Assembly: GCF_011090185.1 (NCBI RefSeq)
Contig: NZ_JAAFGS010000003.1
Span: 124,001 to 188,000 of the forward strand
Length of the DNA stretch: 64,000 bases
Direction of reading: 5' to 3'
From: Saccharibacillus alkalitolerans
GTDB taxonomy: Bacteria; Bacillota; Bacilli; Paenibacillales; Paenibacillaceae
Below, piece after piece: positions 36,473 through 44,524 of the stretch (the stretch's first letter is position 1; each line of letters starts with the position of its first letter). Both the position numbers and the translations under genes were made by a program. The notes below the pieces were generated by a model that saw only the letters and a program-made list of their open reading frames with translations, did not search any database and was not told the origin of the DNA.

Positions 36473-36500
36473 TTAGAACCTGGTACTAACCGCTAGTATA
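36473..36500 (-). promoter_or_regulatory. FapR operator and promoter of the fapR operon
   Basis: TTAGAACCTGGTACTAA (36473-36489) matches the 17-bp FapR palindrome TTAGTACC-TG-x-TACTAA with one change. On the minus strand a TATACT -10 (36495-36500) lies just upstream, so the operator covers the transcription start, the normal arrangement for malonyl-CoA-controlled autorepression. Confidence 0.88.
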
Positions 36501-36639
36501 AAGCATTCTTCCCGAAAAAGAAAGGGGCCCGCCGCCGAAGCGCTTCGAACGGGCTCGCTTTGAGAAGAATAAGGCCGAACGTCCGCCTCTTCCCGAGGCC
36601 GCTTCGCGCTCGCCCGGCGTCACGGGAGCGCGCGAACGC

Positions 36640-36665
36640 AAAAAAAACCTCGCCCGAAGGCGAGG
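36640..36665 (-). terminator. Terminator of yceD-rpmF
   Basis: Minus strand CCTCGCC-TTCG-GGCGAGG followed by eight T residues; TTCG tetraloop. About 140 nt after rpmF. Confidence 0.88.
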
Positions 36666-36806
36666 CTTTTCGCGAACCGGCCAGCCGGTTCGGGTTCGAG
36701 AATGTTAGCGAATCCGCCGGAATAACTGCCGCCAATCGATTGAGCGGTCTCCCTGAAGCTCGGAAACTTCTCCATCAAAAACGCGCACTCATTCCTTTAT
36801 CGCCCA

Positions 36807-36980
36807 TTACTGGGAGATAACTTCTCTGGATTTGTAAGTTCCGCAAACTTTGCATACGTGGTGAGCCAGTTTGAGCTCTCCGCATTGTTCGCACTTCACC
36901 ATGCCCGGCACCGCCAGCTTGAAATGCGTGCGGCGCTTGTCGCGGCGCGTCTTGGACGTTCTCCGTTGAGGTACTGCCAT
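36807..36980 (-). CDS. rpmF: 50S ribosomal protein L32, zinc-binding form
   Basis: 57 aa. [23 protein letters not shown]-terminus. CEQC...CKVC keeps all four zinc cysteines, so this is the C+ paralogue type. ATG at 36980 follows AAGGAGG at 8 nt; a 7-codon upstream extension is rejected. Downstream of yceD, its usual partner. Confidence 0.98.
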   Translation of the reverse strand: MAVPQRRTSKTRRDKRRTHFKLAVPGMVKCEQCGELKLAHHVCKVCGTYKSREVISQ

Positions 36981-37006
36981 GTTTAACACCTCCTTATTCA
37001 AGTCAA

Positions 37007-37022
37007 CCGGCCCGAAGGCCGG
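37007..37022 (-). repeat. TTCG-loop hairpin in the yceD-rpmF spacer
   Basis: Minus strand CCGGCC-TTCG-GGCCGG, perfect 6-bp stem with a stable tetraloop, about 20 nt before the rpmF ribosome site. Possible processing or stability element. Confidence 0.5.
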
Positions 37023-37088
37023 ACGTTTAGCCTGAAACTCCGTGCGTTCCTGCCGATGCCGAAGTCAAAGCACGACGGGCATCGACAA

Positions 37089-37598
37089 TCAATTGAAGAA
37101 ATCTTTGAGCCCGGCAAGCCGGGGGTCGATTACCGTATTGTCGCAGCCGCAGGCCGTTTCGTTCAGATTGGTTCCGCAAGTCTGGCAAAGCCCTTTGCAG
37201 TCGTCCTTGCAGAGCGGAGCGCTAGGTACGCCCAGCGTCACGTACTCTTCCAGATACGGCGAGAGTTCCACTTCATCTTCGTTCGAAAGAATCATGTCCT
37301 CGTCGTCTTCAAGGTCTTCTTCGCCTTCTTCGCGCTCCTTGAACCGTTCGTCGAACGGAATGCTGAGCTCGATATGGGCGGGCTCCAAACAGCGCGAGCA
37401 AACCATATCCAAATGTCCCGAAAGCGTTCCGCGCACTTCCACCATGCCGTCCAGCGACGGATAAGCCGTCAGGTCGGCCTGGAAAGGAGACGCAGAGATC
37501 ACGTCCGTACGACCTTCGATCGATCGTTCGACCGGCACGCTGCCGTTCAAACGAACCGGTTCGCCGTTTTGAATCGTTCTGCGCAGATGCAGACGCAT
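37089..37598 (-). CDS. yceD: YceD/DUF177 family protein
   Basis: 169 aa, adjacent to rpmF as in most bacteria; DUF177 proteins are linked to rRNA/large-subunit accumulation in plants and bacteria. CSRCLEPAHIEL and a C-terminal cysteine cluster CKDDCKGLCQTCGTNLNETACGC are the conserved metal-type motifs. An acidic run (EEGEEDLEDDEDM) lies at about 95-107. ATG at 37598 has GGAG at 8 nt; upstream TTG 37616 is rejected. Confidence 0.92.
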   Translation of the reverse strand: MRLHLRRTIQNGEPVRLNGSVPVERSIEGRTDVISASPFQADLTAYPSLDGMVEVRGTLSGHLDMVCSRCLEPAHIELSIPFDERFKEREEGEEDLEDDEDMILSNEDEVELSPYLEEYVTLGVPSAPLCKDDCKGLCQTCGTNLNETACGCDNTVIDPRLAGLKDFFN

Positions 37599-37901
37599 AT
37601 TCATCACTCCAAACAAACAAAGTTATTATATCGACTTCACTTCCGTTTTGTCAACCGTCAGTCAAGTATTTTTCATTTACGCCCTTTTCGGCGCGCGGCG
37701 CGGCTTGAGCAGCGCTTTTGCTCTTTCGCCGGAGCCTCCGCGCGTGTAAGCTAGGAGAAGCGTCCGTTGATCCGTTGATCCGTTTGCATTCCCCGCGGCA
37801 TTGCCGTTCGCACCGAAAAACGGCTGGTTCGGCAATACCGGACGAATCTTTATTCTACCATATTTTTTCTGGCCTGTTAAGAGAGGAGCTGCTTTCTTTT
37901 T
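37599..37901. other. Divergent intergenic region yceD / tmcAL
   Basis: 303 nt. Contains the strong yceD promoter. The tmcAL side is GC-mixed with a short direct repeat (GTTGATCC twice near 37765) and no convincing sigma-A promoter. Confidence 0.5.
37625..37654 (-). promoter_or_regulatory. Consensus promoter of yceD-rpmF
   Basis: Minus strand TTGACA (37649-37654), 18-nt spacer, TATAAT (37625-37630): both hexamers perfect, as expected for a ribosomal protein operon. Confidence 0.85.
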
Positions 37902-39146
37902 ATGAAAACGGTCGGCCTGATCGTCGAATACAATCCGTTCCACAACGGACATCTGCTTCACCTGGAACGTTCGCTCCGGGTTTCCGGCGCCGACGCCTCG
38001 GTGGCCGTCATGAGCGGTCCGTTCACCCAGCGCGGCGAACCGGCTCTCCTCTCCAAGCGCGCCCGCGCCGAAATGGCGCTGGCCGCCGGCGTCGATCTCG
38101 TCCTGGAGCTTCCGGTCCTGTACGCGCTGCAGCCCGCCGAATGGTTCGCTTTCGGCGGCGCGTCGCTGCTGGACGCCACGGGCGTCGTAAGCAGCCTCTG
38201 CTTCGGCAGCGAGAGCGGCGAGATCGCGCCGCTGGAGGAGCTGGCTTCGCGCATGCAGGGCGGCGAATCGCCGGCCATGCGCGAAGCGCTGAAGCAGGCC
38301 CTGGCCGAGGGCCTGAGCTTCCCGGCCGCCTACGCGAAGGCGGCCTCCGGGCAGGGCGGCGGCGATTCCGCCGCGGCCGCCGCCCTGCTGGGCAATCCGA
38401 ACGACATGCTCGGATTGCATTACGTGCTGGCGCTGCGCCGGCTCGCCAGCGGCATAACGCCGCTCGCCGTGCGGCGCGAACAGGCCGGCTACCACGATGC
38501 CGGCCTGCCCGCGGGCGGAAGCATCGCCAGCGCGACGGCGGTGCGCGCGGCGCTCGCGCGCGGCGAAGGCGGCCCCGGCGAGGCCGCCCCGTACCTGCCT
38601 CCCTCCTCGCTGGCCGTGCTTCGGCGCGAGGCGCTGGCCGGCCGCATGCTGGCGGACGGCTGGGAGGCGCTGGCGCAGCCTCTGCTGACGGCGCTCATTA
38701 CGCGATCGCCGGAAGAACTCGCCCTCGTCCCCGGCATGGACGAGGGCCTGGAGCACCGCATCGCGGCCGCGCTGCCGCGCCTGCCCGTGCCGGGCACGGA
38801 GGCGCTGCTGTCCGCGATCAAGACCAAGCGCTATACGCGCACCCGGCTGCAGCGGCTGCTGGCGCACGCGCTGCTGAACCACCGCGGCCCCCTGTTCGGC
38901 CGCGACAGCCTCGCCCGCGGACCGCGGTATATCCGCGTGCTCGGCTTCTCGCCGAAAGGCCGGCAGCTGCTTAAGACCATGAAAAAAACGGCGAAGCTTC
39001 CCGTCGTCGTCCGGGCCGCGGATTTCGATCATCCGCAGCTCGGGCTCGATATCCGGGCTGCCGCCGTTCACGCTTCGGCTTTCCCTTCTCCCGGCATCCG
39101 GGAGATGTACGCCGATTATTACGCTCCGCCGGTTACGGAATTTTGA
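37902..39146 (+). CDS. tmcAL: tRNA(Met) cytidine acetate ligase
   Basis: Uses acetate and ATP to acetylate the wobble cytidine of elongator tRNA-Met in Bacillota (YlbM). 414 aa. VGLIVEYNPFHNGH carries the nucleotidyltransferase HxGH-like motif, followed by AVMSGPFTQRGEPALLSK, VDLVLELPVLYALQPAEWFA and FGSESGE. The C-terminal part has TKRYTRTRLQRLLAHALLN and RVLGFSPKGRQLL. The middle (about 130-270) is very GC-rich. GAGAGGAG lies 13 nt upstream of the ATG. Confidence 0.95.
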   Translation: MKTVGLIVEYNPFHNGHLLHLERSLRVSGADASVAVMSGPFTQRGEPALLSKRARAEMALAAGVDLVLELPVLYALQPAEWFAFGGASLLDATGVVSSLCFGSESGEIAPLEELASRMQGGESPAMREALKQALAEGLSFPAAYAKAASGQGGGDSAAAAALLGNPNDMLGLHYVLALRRLASGITPLAVRREQAGYHDAGLPAGGSIASATAVRAALARGEGGPGEAAPYLPPSSLAVLRREALAGRMLADGWEALAQPLLTALITRSPEELALVPGMDEGLEHRIAAALPRLPVPGTEALLSAIKTKRYTRTRLQRLLAHALLNHRGPLFGRDSLARGPRYIRVLGFSPKGRQLLKTMKKTAKLPVVVRAADFDHPQLGLDIRAAAVHASAFPSPGIREMYADYYAPPVTEF

Positions 39147-39168
39147 TTCCGCGACCGGCTTTTTTTCT
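39128..39168 (+). terminator. Terminator overlapping the end of tmcAL
   Basis: GCCGGT / ACCGGC (39128-39133, 39154-39159) with inner GGAAT/ATTCC, followed by TTTTTTT. The stem begins inside the last codons of the gene. Confidence 0.8.
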
Positions 39169-39182
39169 TTCGCAGGGCGTGT

Positions 39183-40208
39183 TCAGCCCTTCGCCGGCAG
39201 ACGGCCGATATAGTCCAGCGCGTCCTGCAGCGTCTTGACGGGAACGAGCTTCATCGTTCCGTCCGTTTCTTCGAGTTTTCCATTCGCGGACTCGTAGTTC
39301 GCTTCCGGCACGAAGAAAAGATCCGCTCCTTTTCGCTCGGCGGCCACGATCTTGTGCTGCACGCCGCCGATTTCGCCGACCGTGCCGTCGGATTTGATCG
39401 TTCCCGTTCCCGCGATGCGGTAGCCGCGCGTCAGATCGCCCGGCGTCAGCTGGTTATAAATCTCGAGCGTGAACATCAAGCCCGCGGACGGCCCGCCGAC
39501 CTGCGTCTGCGTGAAAAGCACTTCGTCCTTCGGATCTTCGGGATCGATACGCAGCACTTCGCCCGTCGAAACGCCGAAACCGGGACGGGTCGTACCGTCG
39601 CCGTTCGGGATCTCGACCAGCCGCACCCGCTCCTCGAGCTGACGGCCTCCCCGCTCGAGCGACACGTCGACTTCGTCGCCGGCGGAACGGCTTTCCAGCA
39701 GCCCCCGCAGTTCCTCCAGCGTGGACACCCGTTTGCCGTCCAGAGCGACGATCTTATCGCCGGCCACGAACTCTTTTTGCTGCGGATCGCGGTCGGGAAC
39801 CGTCGTGATAAACACGTACTCCGTTTCGACGTCGAATTTCACCCCGGCTTCCCGGTAAGCGGCGGCGATTGCCGAAGACTGGGACGAATTCATGTAGTAC
39901 TGCTGCGTGATCCGGTACTCGTCGTCGTCCTGATCCTTGTTGCGTTCCCCGATTTCGGCGTTATCGTCGAACAGGGACACCCCCAGCAGCGCCAGATTGG
40001 CGTACGTGACCGACACGGTCGTCATCATGAACGAACCTTTTTCTTCCGGGTCCGCTCCCGCCACGCTGACCATCGGTTTCACTTCGTCCGCACTGCCCGG
40101 GCGCTCGATCGTATACGAGGTCGGCATGTAGATCATGACGTAGACCAATAGGGCGAGACAGAGCAAATAAGCCAGAGTCCGAATCCGCGGCAGTCTGGAG
40201 CGCAGCAT
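39183..40208 (-). CDS. SepM/YlbL-type PDZ-Lon S16 membrane protease
   Basis: 341 aa. One N-terminal membrane anchor (about 10-28), an extracellular domain, a PDZ domain (about 140-205, FVAGDKIVALDGKRVSTLEEL) and a C-terminal Lon-type S16 protease domain with catalytic Ser in GGPSAGLMF and Lys in GGVQHKIVAA. Streptococcal SepM cleaves a competence pheromone; B. subtilis YlbL affects division after DNA damage. GAGGAG lies 13 nt before the ATG. Follows coaD. Confidence 0.93.
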   Translation of the reverse strand: MLRSRLPRIRTLAYLLCLALLVYVMIYMPTSYTIERPGSADEVKPMVSVAGADPEEKGSFMMTTVSVTYANLALLGVSLFDDNAEIGERNKDQDDDEYRITQQYYMNSSQSSAIAAAYREAGVKFDVETEYVFITTVPDRDPQQKEFVAGDKIVALDGKRVSTLEELRGLLESRSAGDEVDVSLERGGRQLEERVRLVEIPNGDGTTRPGFGVSTGEVLRIDPEDPKDEVLFTQTQVGGPSAGLMFTLEIYNQLTPGDLTRGYRIAGTGTIKSDGTVGEIGGVQHKIVAAERKGADLFFVPEANYESANGKLEETDGTMKLVPVKTLQDALDYIGRLPAKG

Positions 40209-40247
40209 AATGGTCGTTCATCTCCTCTTGCTTTATACTCTCGTGCT

Positions 40248-40281
40248 GCCGCCCGGCGGGAGCTTTCTCCCGCCGGGCGGC
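40248..40281 (-). repeat. Very stable hairpin between coaD and ylbL-type gene
   Basis: GCCGCCCGGCGGGAG / CTCCCGCCGGGCGGC, perfect 15-bp stem with a 4-nt loop, starting 4 nt after the coaD stop. No T run follows, so a Rho-independent terminator is incomplete; a 3'-end protector or pause site is possible. Confidence 0.65.
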
Positions 40282-40284
40282 CGT

Positions 40285-40788
40285 TCATTTGCCGTGCAGC
40301 TTGGCCTTCAGCGCCGCTTGGACTTCCGGCGTCACCAGCTCGCTCACGTCTCCGTCGAATTGGGCGATCTCCTTGACCACGCTGGAACTGAGATACGAAT
40401 AAAGCGGGTTGGTCATCATGAAGATGGTCTCCACGTTTTCGTTCAGTTTGCGGTTGGTCGTGGCGATTTGAAGCTCGTATTCGAAATCGGTCACGGAACG
40501 CACGCCCCGCACGACGACCTGCGCTTTCTTCTGATCCACGTAGTTGACGAGCAGATCGCGGAACACGTCCACTTCCACGTTCGGCATGTCCGCGGTCGCC
40601 TGGCGCAGCAGCTGCGCCCGTTCTTCGACGCTGAACAGCGGCTTTTTGCTCAAGTTGTTGAGCACGGCCACGATCAGCCGGTCGTACTGCTTCGCGGCGC
40701 GCTGGATAATATCCATATGCCCAAGCGTCACTGGGTCGAAACTGCCGGGATACACGGCGATGCGTTCGATCTTGCTTCCTTTTTCCAT
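40285..40788 (-). CDS. coaD: Phosphopantetheine adenylyltransferase
   Basis: Fourth step of coenzyme A synthesis. 167 aa. [19 protein letters not shown] has the T/HxGH motif; [14 protein letters not shown] and [13 protein letters not shown] (ISSTxxR-like) complete the active site. ATG at 40788 overlaps the rsmD stop by one base (TGATG), a coupled start; the frame open further upstream lies in rsmD. Confidence 0.97.
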   Translation of the reverse strand: MEKGSKIERIAVYPGSFDPVTLGHMDIIQRAAKQYDRLIVAVLNNLSKKPLFSVEERAQLLRQATADMPNVEVDVFRDLLVNYVDQKKAQVVVRGVRSVTDFEYELQIATTNRKLNENVETIFMMTNPLYSYLSSSVVKEIAQFDGDVSELVTPEVQAALKAKLHGK

Positions 40789-41387
40789 CAGGGCTCCAAG
40801 TCCTCCTCTGCGGGCTGGCTTTCTTCGCGATCCTTCGGCGTCCAATCGTAAATGGATACGGCGGTCTCGCCGTATACCGCTTTGCGGCGCAGAGCGAACG
40901 CGCCGAAGCTTTCCGGATATTCGTAAGACGATTCGTACTCCAGAACGACGACGGCTCCCGCTTCCAGCAGACCGGCTTCCTCCATTTTAAGCATCAGTTC
41001 CGCCCCGTTTTTCATTCGGTAGGGCGGATCCAGGAAGACCAAATCCAGCTTCGTTTCCCGCTTGGCGAGCGCTTTGAGCGCCCTCTGCGCATCGTTACGG
41101 TACACTTCCGCTTTCCCTTCGAATCCCGTCGCTTTCAAGTTGGACTTCACCACCTCGATGCTTTTGGCATCGGCATCGACGAAGACCGCCCGTTCCATGC
41201 CCCGGCTCAGCGCCTCGATCGCGAGCCCGCCCGTTCCGGCGAACAGATCGAGCGCCGTTCCCCCTTCGAAAAAGGGACCGATCATGCTGAATATCGCTTC
41301 TTTCACTTTATCGGTCGTCGGGCGCGTTCCGCTGCCCGGCACCGCTTTAAGGGGTCTTCCCTTCGCTTCCCCTGCTACCACTCTCAC
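40788..41387 (-). CDS. rsmD: 16S rRNA (guanine966-N2)-methyltransferase
   Basis: 199 aa SAM-dependent methyltransferase. [52 protein letters not shown] (SAM motif) and [10 protein letters not shown] (N/DPPY catalytic motif). Starts at GTG (41387), GGGAGG 10 nt upstream; the frame is open 113 codons further but without family similarity. Normal partner of coaD. Confidence 0.96.
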   Translation of the reverse strand: MRVVAGEAKGRPLKAVPGSGTRPTTDKVKEAIFSMIGPFFEGGTALDLFAGTGGLAIEALSRGMERAVFVDADAKSIEVVKSNLKATGFEGKAEVYRNDAQRALKALAKRETKLDLVFLDPPYRMKNGAELMLKMEEAGLLEAGAVVVLEYESSYEYPESFGAFALRRKAVYGETAVSIYDWTPKDREESQPAEEDLEP

Positions 41388-41544
41388 GCCTGTTCGTCCT
41401 CCCGTTCTCTCCGCTGTGCCTTCATATCGGCTTGTCCTATCGTAACACAACCCGGCGGCGAGGAAAACGACGCTCCTCTTCGCCGCCGCGCCGTTCCGAT
41501 GCCCGGGCGGCGCAGGCGCGCGAGGAACCGAGAAGGCCAAAAGA

Positions 41545-41586
41545 AAAGACCGCCCGTTACCCCTCGGGGCTTCGCCTGCGGTCTTT
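41545..41586 (-). terminator. Terminator after the SMP-30-like gene
   Basis: Minus strand AAAGACCGC...GCGGTCTTT followed by TCTTTT. Lies between the SMP-30-like gene and rsmD. Confidence 0.75.
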
Positions 41587-41646
41587 GCCCGTATCGCTCG
41601 TAAAGAAAGCGCCTCCCCGATTCGGCAGGGACGTTCCCCCGGATTT

Positions 41647-42546
41647 CTACTCGGCCGCCGTCTGCCGGAACAGATGCGCGGGCTGTCCTTTCGGGCCCGG
41701 ACGGCAGCAGAACAGCGCTCCCGCAAGCGGCTGCTCCGCTTTTTGTTCGTCGGACAGCCCGTCCTGCGCGGTCGTAATGTACAGATCGCCGTAATCGGCT
41801 CCGCCGAATACGCAGCAGGTCACGTTATCGACCGGCAGCATGATTTCTCCGAGCTTCAGGCCCGCCACGGGATCCCATTTGCTGACGCGGCCTCCGCCGT
41901 AATGCGCGATCCACAGATTGCCGTCCGAGTCCACGGTCATGCCGTCCGGGAAACCTTCCTCGTTTTCGAAAGATACCACCATGCGATCGGCGCCGAGTTC
42001 TCCCGTTTCCGCGTCGAACTCGAATGCCTGCACTTTACCCGCGCCCGTGTCGATGTAGTACATGACCGTGCCGTCCGGACTCCAGCCCAGACCGTTGGAC
42101 GTGGACACTTCGCCGAAAATATGCCGCACGGACAGATCCCCGTCCATCCGGTAGAAGCTGCCCTGCTTCTCCTTGCCTTCCAGGCTCATCGTGCCGGCCC
42201 AGAACCGTCCCGCCGCGTCGCACTTCCCGTCGTTAAAACGGTTGTCCGAGCGATTTTCCGGGTCGTGGATCGCTTGATGGTCGCGGCTGTCCGGATCGTA
42301 GAAAGCAAAGCCGTTTTCCGAAGCCAGCACGATTCTGCCGTCCGCGTGACCGACAGCCGCCCCCGCTCTTTCCGGAAGCTCATGCACTTCTTCGCTTCCG
42401 TCTTCCGGGTTGTAAAAGCGCAGCTGTTTTCCTTCGATATCGAGCCACATCAGCGTCTGCACGTCCTCGAGCCAATTGGGTCCTTCTCCGAGCACAGCAC
42501 GGTATTCGGAGACCGGCTCCGGCTTTATGCCTTGCAATTCGTTCAT
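41647..42546 (-). CDS. SMP-30/gluconolactonase-family sugar lactonase
   Basis: 299 aa six-bladed beta-propeller. AVLGEGPNWLED (metal Glu), NDGKCDAAGRFWAGTM, STSNGLGWSPDGTVMYYIDT (metal Asn) and PDGMTVDSDGNLWIAHYGGG (metal Asp) match the SMP-30 calcium/zinc site and catalytic region. Likely hydrolyses sugar lactones such as glucono- or galactono-lactone. ATG at 42546 has AAGGAG at 7 nt. Near a beta-galactosidase and an SGNH esterase, suggesting plant-sugar use, though with separate transcription. Confidence 0.9.
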   Translation of the reverse strand: MNELQGIKPEPVSEYRAVLGEGPNWLEDVQTLMWLDIEGKQLRFYNPEDGSEEVHELPERAGAAVGHADGRIVLASENGFAFYDPDSRDHQAIHDPENRSDNRFNDGKCDAAGRFWAGTMSLEGKEKQGSFYRMDGDLSVRHIFGEVSTSNGLGWSPDGTVMYYIDTGAGKVQAFEFDAETGELGADRMVVSFENEEGFPDGMTVDSDGNLWIAHYGGGRVSKWDPVAGLKLGEIMLPVDNVTCCVFGGADYGDLYITTAQDGLSDEQKAEQPLAGALFCCRPGPKGQPAHLFRQTAAE

Positions 42547-42717
42547 ATCGCTGCTCCTTCCGTTGATGGATTGATGATCGTCTTCCGGCCGCATATTTTG
42601 CGGCTCCCGCCGTATCTTTACCCAAATCTTTCGGTCCGTGACTTCCTTATGCCGTTCCGAATCGATAAGCCGGCAGTCCCGCGACTCCGGGCCTGCAGCG
42701 AAACAGCATGCCGGCCC

Positions 42718-43371
42718 TTAACTCCGCTCCCATTCGAAATCGAGCGCGTTGAGCAGCCCGCGTGCAATCACCATGCTGCCGGCCGTATTCGGATGCACGT
42801 GATCCCAACCGTTCGAGAGCGAGGACTGGATCATGTGATGCCCCATCCGGTCGAACGCCGCCTGGGTATCGACCAGCTCCGCGCCGTAGTCGCCGGCCAG
42901 ACGCTTGATGACGGCGCCGTAGCGGTCCATCATGGAGCGCATCGGATCTTCCTGTCCCGTCATGTAATAAGGCGTCATCAGGATCAATCCCTTAAGATTG
43001 GGCTGTACGGCGTCCAGCAGCTCGCGCAGCGTCGATTCGTATTCGTCCAGCGAGATGAACGAATGGATCGCTTCCGGCGTGTCGAACTGCCGCCAGACGT
43101 CGTTGATGCCGATCATGACCGACAGCCAGTCGGGCTTCAGGTCGACCACGTCGGTCTGCCAGCGTTTTTTCAGATCGCGGACGGTGTTGCCGCCTATCCC
43201 GGTATTCAGCACCAGGGCGTTCAGCTCCGGATAGCCGGTGCGCAGCAGGGCGTCGACCAGAGCGGCGTAACCGTTTCCGAGACCGTTTTTGTAACCGACC
43301 GGGTAAGCCCGGCCCGCATCGGTGACCGAGTCTCCGATCAACAGCAGCTTATCGTTATGAGCCAATTTCAT
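42718..43371 (-). CDS. SGNH/GDSL-family esterase
   Basis: 217 aa, cytoplasmic (no signal peptide). Block I LLLIGDSVTDAGR (catalytic Ser), block II LNTGIGGNTVRDL, block III VMIGINDVWRQF, block V WDHVHPNTAGSMV (Asp and His). Close in layout to rhamnogalacturonan/acetylxylan esterase-type SGNH enzymes, so deacetylation of imported oligosaccharides is plausible. ATG 43371 is 12 nt from GAGGAG; ATG 43383 abuts that site. Probably in the same transcript direction as the AraC gene. Confidence 0.9.
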   Translation of the reverse strand: MKLAHNDKLLLIGDSVTDAGRAYPVGYKNGLGNGYAALVDALLRTGYPELNALVLNTGIGGNTVRDLKKRWQTDVVDLKPDWLSVMIGINDVWRQFDTPEAIHSFISLDEYESTLRELLDAVQPNLKGLILMTPYYMTGQEDPMRSMMDRYGAVIKRLAGDYGAELVDTQAAFDRMGHHMIQSSLSNGWDHVHPNTAGSMVIARGLLNALDFEWERS

Positions 43372-43572
43372 CTTTGTTTCCATCTCCTCGGCATTTGCGC
43401 ATTCGCTTCGCGCAGCCGAACGCTTTCCCGGGCGGGAGCGTCCCGCGCCGCCTCTCGCGTCCGGCTTTCGCTTCGCATAAATTCAGACATTCGAGCTTGA
43501 TTCCGCATATTCCTGTTAGAAAACGCTTTTTTCTTTTGCGTTCTGCGTCTTTTCCCGGACTTCGGGTTCCGC

Positions 43573-44400
43573 TCAATGCAGCGAGCGGAACTGCTCGGGC
43601 GTCACGCCTTCCTGCTTGCGGAACGTGGCCACGAAATGACTGGCGTCGCGGAATCCGACCAGACCCGACACTTCCTTGATCGTCATGCGCGGATGCAGCG
43701 TCATCATTTCCTTCGCTTTGCGCAGACGAAGCAGAATCAGATAGGCGTAAGCGGTCATGCCGAACGCCTGCTTGAACAGCGTATTCAGATGCCGCGGCGT
43801 AATGTCCGCCCGCTGCGCCATGTCTTCCAGCCCGATGTCCGAATCCGCGTAGTGACGATCGAGAAATTCCAGCACCGGAGACAGCCGGCGAACGGAATTC
43901 GACAGCGACGGCATGCGGTTGACCCGGCCGTCTTTTTTGAGCAGCGTCAGAAAACGATACACCTCCACGGAGATGTTGAGGCCCGACAGATCCCGCTCGC
44001 TTCCGATGCTGTTCAAAAGTCCCGGCACGAATCCGTCCAGCTCGGCCCCGCGGTCCCAATTGTAGTAGGAGGAGACAGGCAGCCCCAACGTTCCGAGAAT
44101 GGCTCCGGCCTGGGCGCCGCCGAACGTCATGTAATAGGTTTCCCACCGCTCCTCGATCGGCCGGTACTCGTGCGCTTCGCCGGGAAGAAGAAGAATGCCC
44201 GTTCCGCTCTCCAGCATGTACCGGGCTCCGCCCATCGTGATTTCGCCTCTGCCTCCTACGGTTTGCAGCCAATGATAGCAGTTGTATCCTTCCGGCCGGG
44301 AGATCGCTTCCTGGTCGGGATTGTAGCCGATGCTCTCCGTGTAAAGAGGCAGAGGCAGGTCTTTGAGTTCCGTAAAATATCGTCTGTGCGCGCTGTTCAT
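43573..44400 (-). CDS. AraC-family transcriptional regulator
   Basis: 275 aa. N-terminal cupin-like sugar-binding domain (about 20-110, GYNCYHWLQTVGGRGEI, GILLLPGEAHEYRP) and C-terminal double HTH (about 175-272, IGLEDMAQRADITPRHLNTL, TIKEVSGLVGFRDASHFVAT, GVTPEQFR). Divergent from the GH42 gene across a 124-nt AT-rich region, so it most likely activates that gene in response to a galactoside. Confidence 0.92.
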   Translation of the reverse strand: MNSAHRRYFTELKDLPLPLYTESIGYNPDQEAISRPEGYNCYHWLQTVGGRGEITMGGARYMLESGTGILLLPGEAHEYRPIEERWETYYMTFGGAQAGAILGTLGLPVSSYYNWDRGAELDGFVPGLLNSIGSERDLSGLNISVEVYRFLTLLKKDGRVNRMPSLSNSVRRLSPVLEFLDRHYADSDIGLEDMAQRADITPRHLNTLFKQAFGMTAYAYLILLRLRKAKEMMTLHPRMTIKEVSGLVGFRDASHFVATFRKQEGVTPEQFRSLH

Positions 44401-44524
44401 CCCCGTATCCCCTTTGGACCCGAATATTTCTTTTTTCTTATACCGTTCTCCCTTTTTATTATATTTTATAATATTTTATCTTGAATTAATATAGAATTAT
44501 TCTTATATGTTGAGGTGAATTTGA
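44401..44524. promoter_or_regulatory. Divergent AT-rich control region of araC-type gene and GH42 gene
   Basis: Strikingly AT-rich between GC-rich genes. Contains TATAAT on the plus strand (44467-44472) and TATAAT on the minus strand within the same run, and the GH42 ribosome site GAGGTG (44512-44517). Exact promoters and the AraC-type half-sites cannot be fixed by eye. Confidence 0.5.

Larger units (their letters stand above)
36300..36806. other. Region between fapR coding start and rpmF
   Basis: About 500 nt. From the fapR side it holds a ~190-nt leader, the FapR operator and -10, then non-conserved GC-rich sequence, the rpmF terminator and a CGAACCGG/CCGGTTCG hairpin (36671-36690). No gene with a ribosome site was found. 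Confidence 0.5.

Noticed and set aside
40788-41726. Long N-terminal extension of RsmD
   Set aside because: The family N-terminus starts at GTG 41387 with a good ribosome site; the upstream part is arginine/alanine-rich and crosses a terminator.
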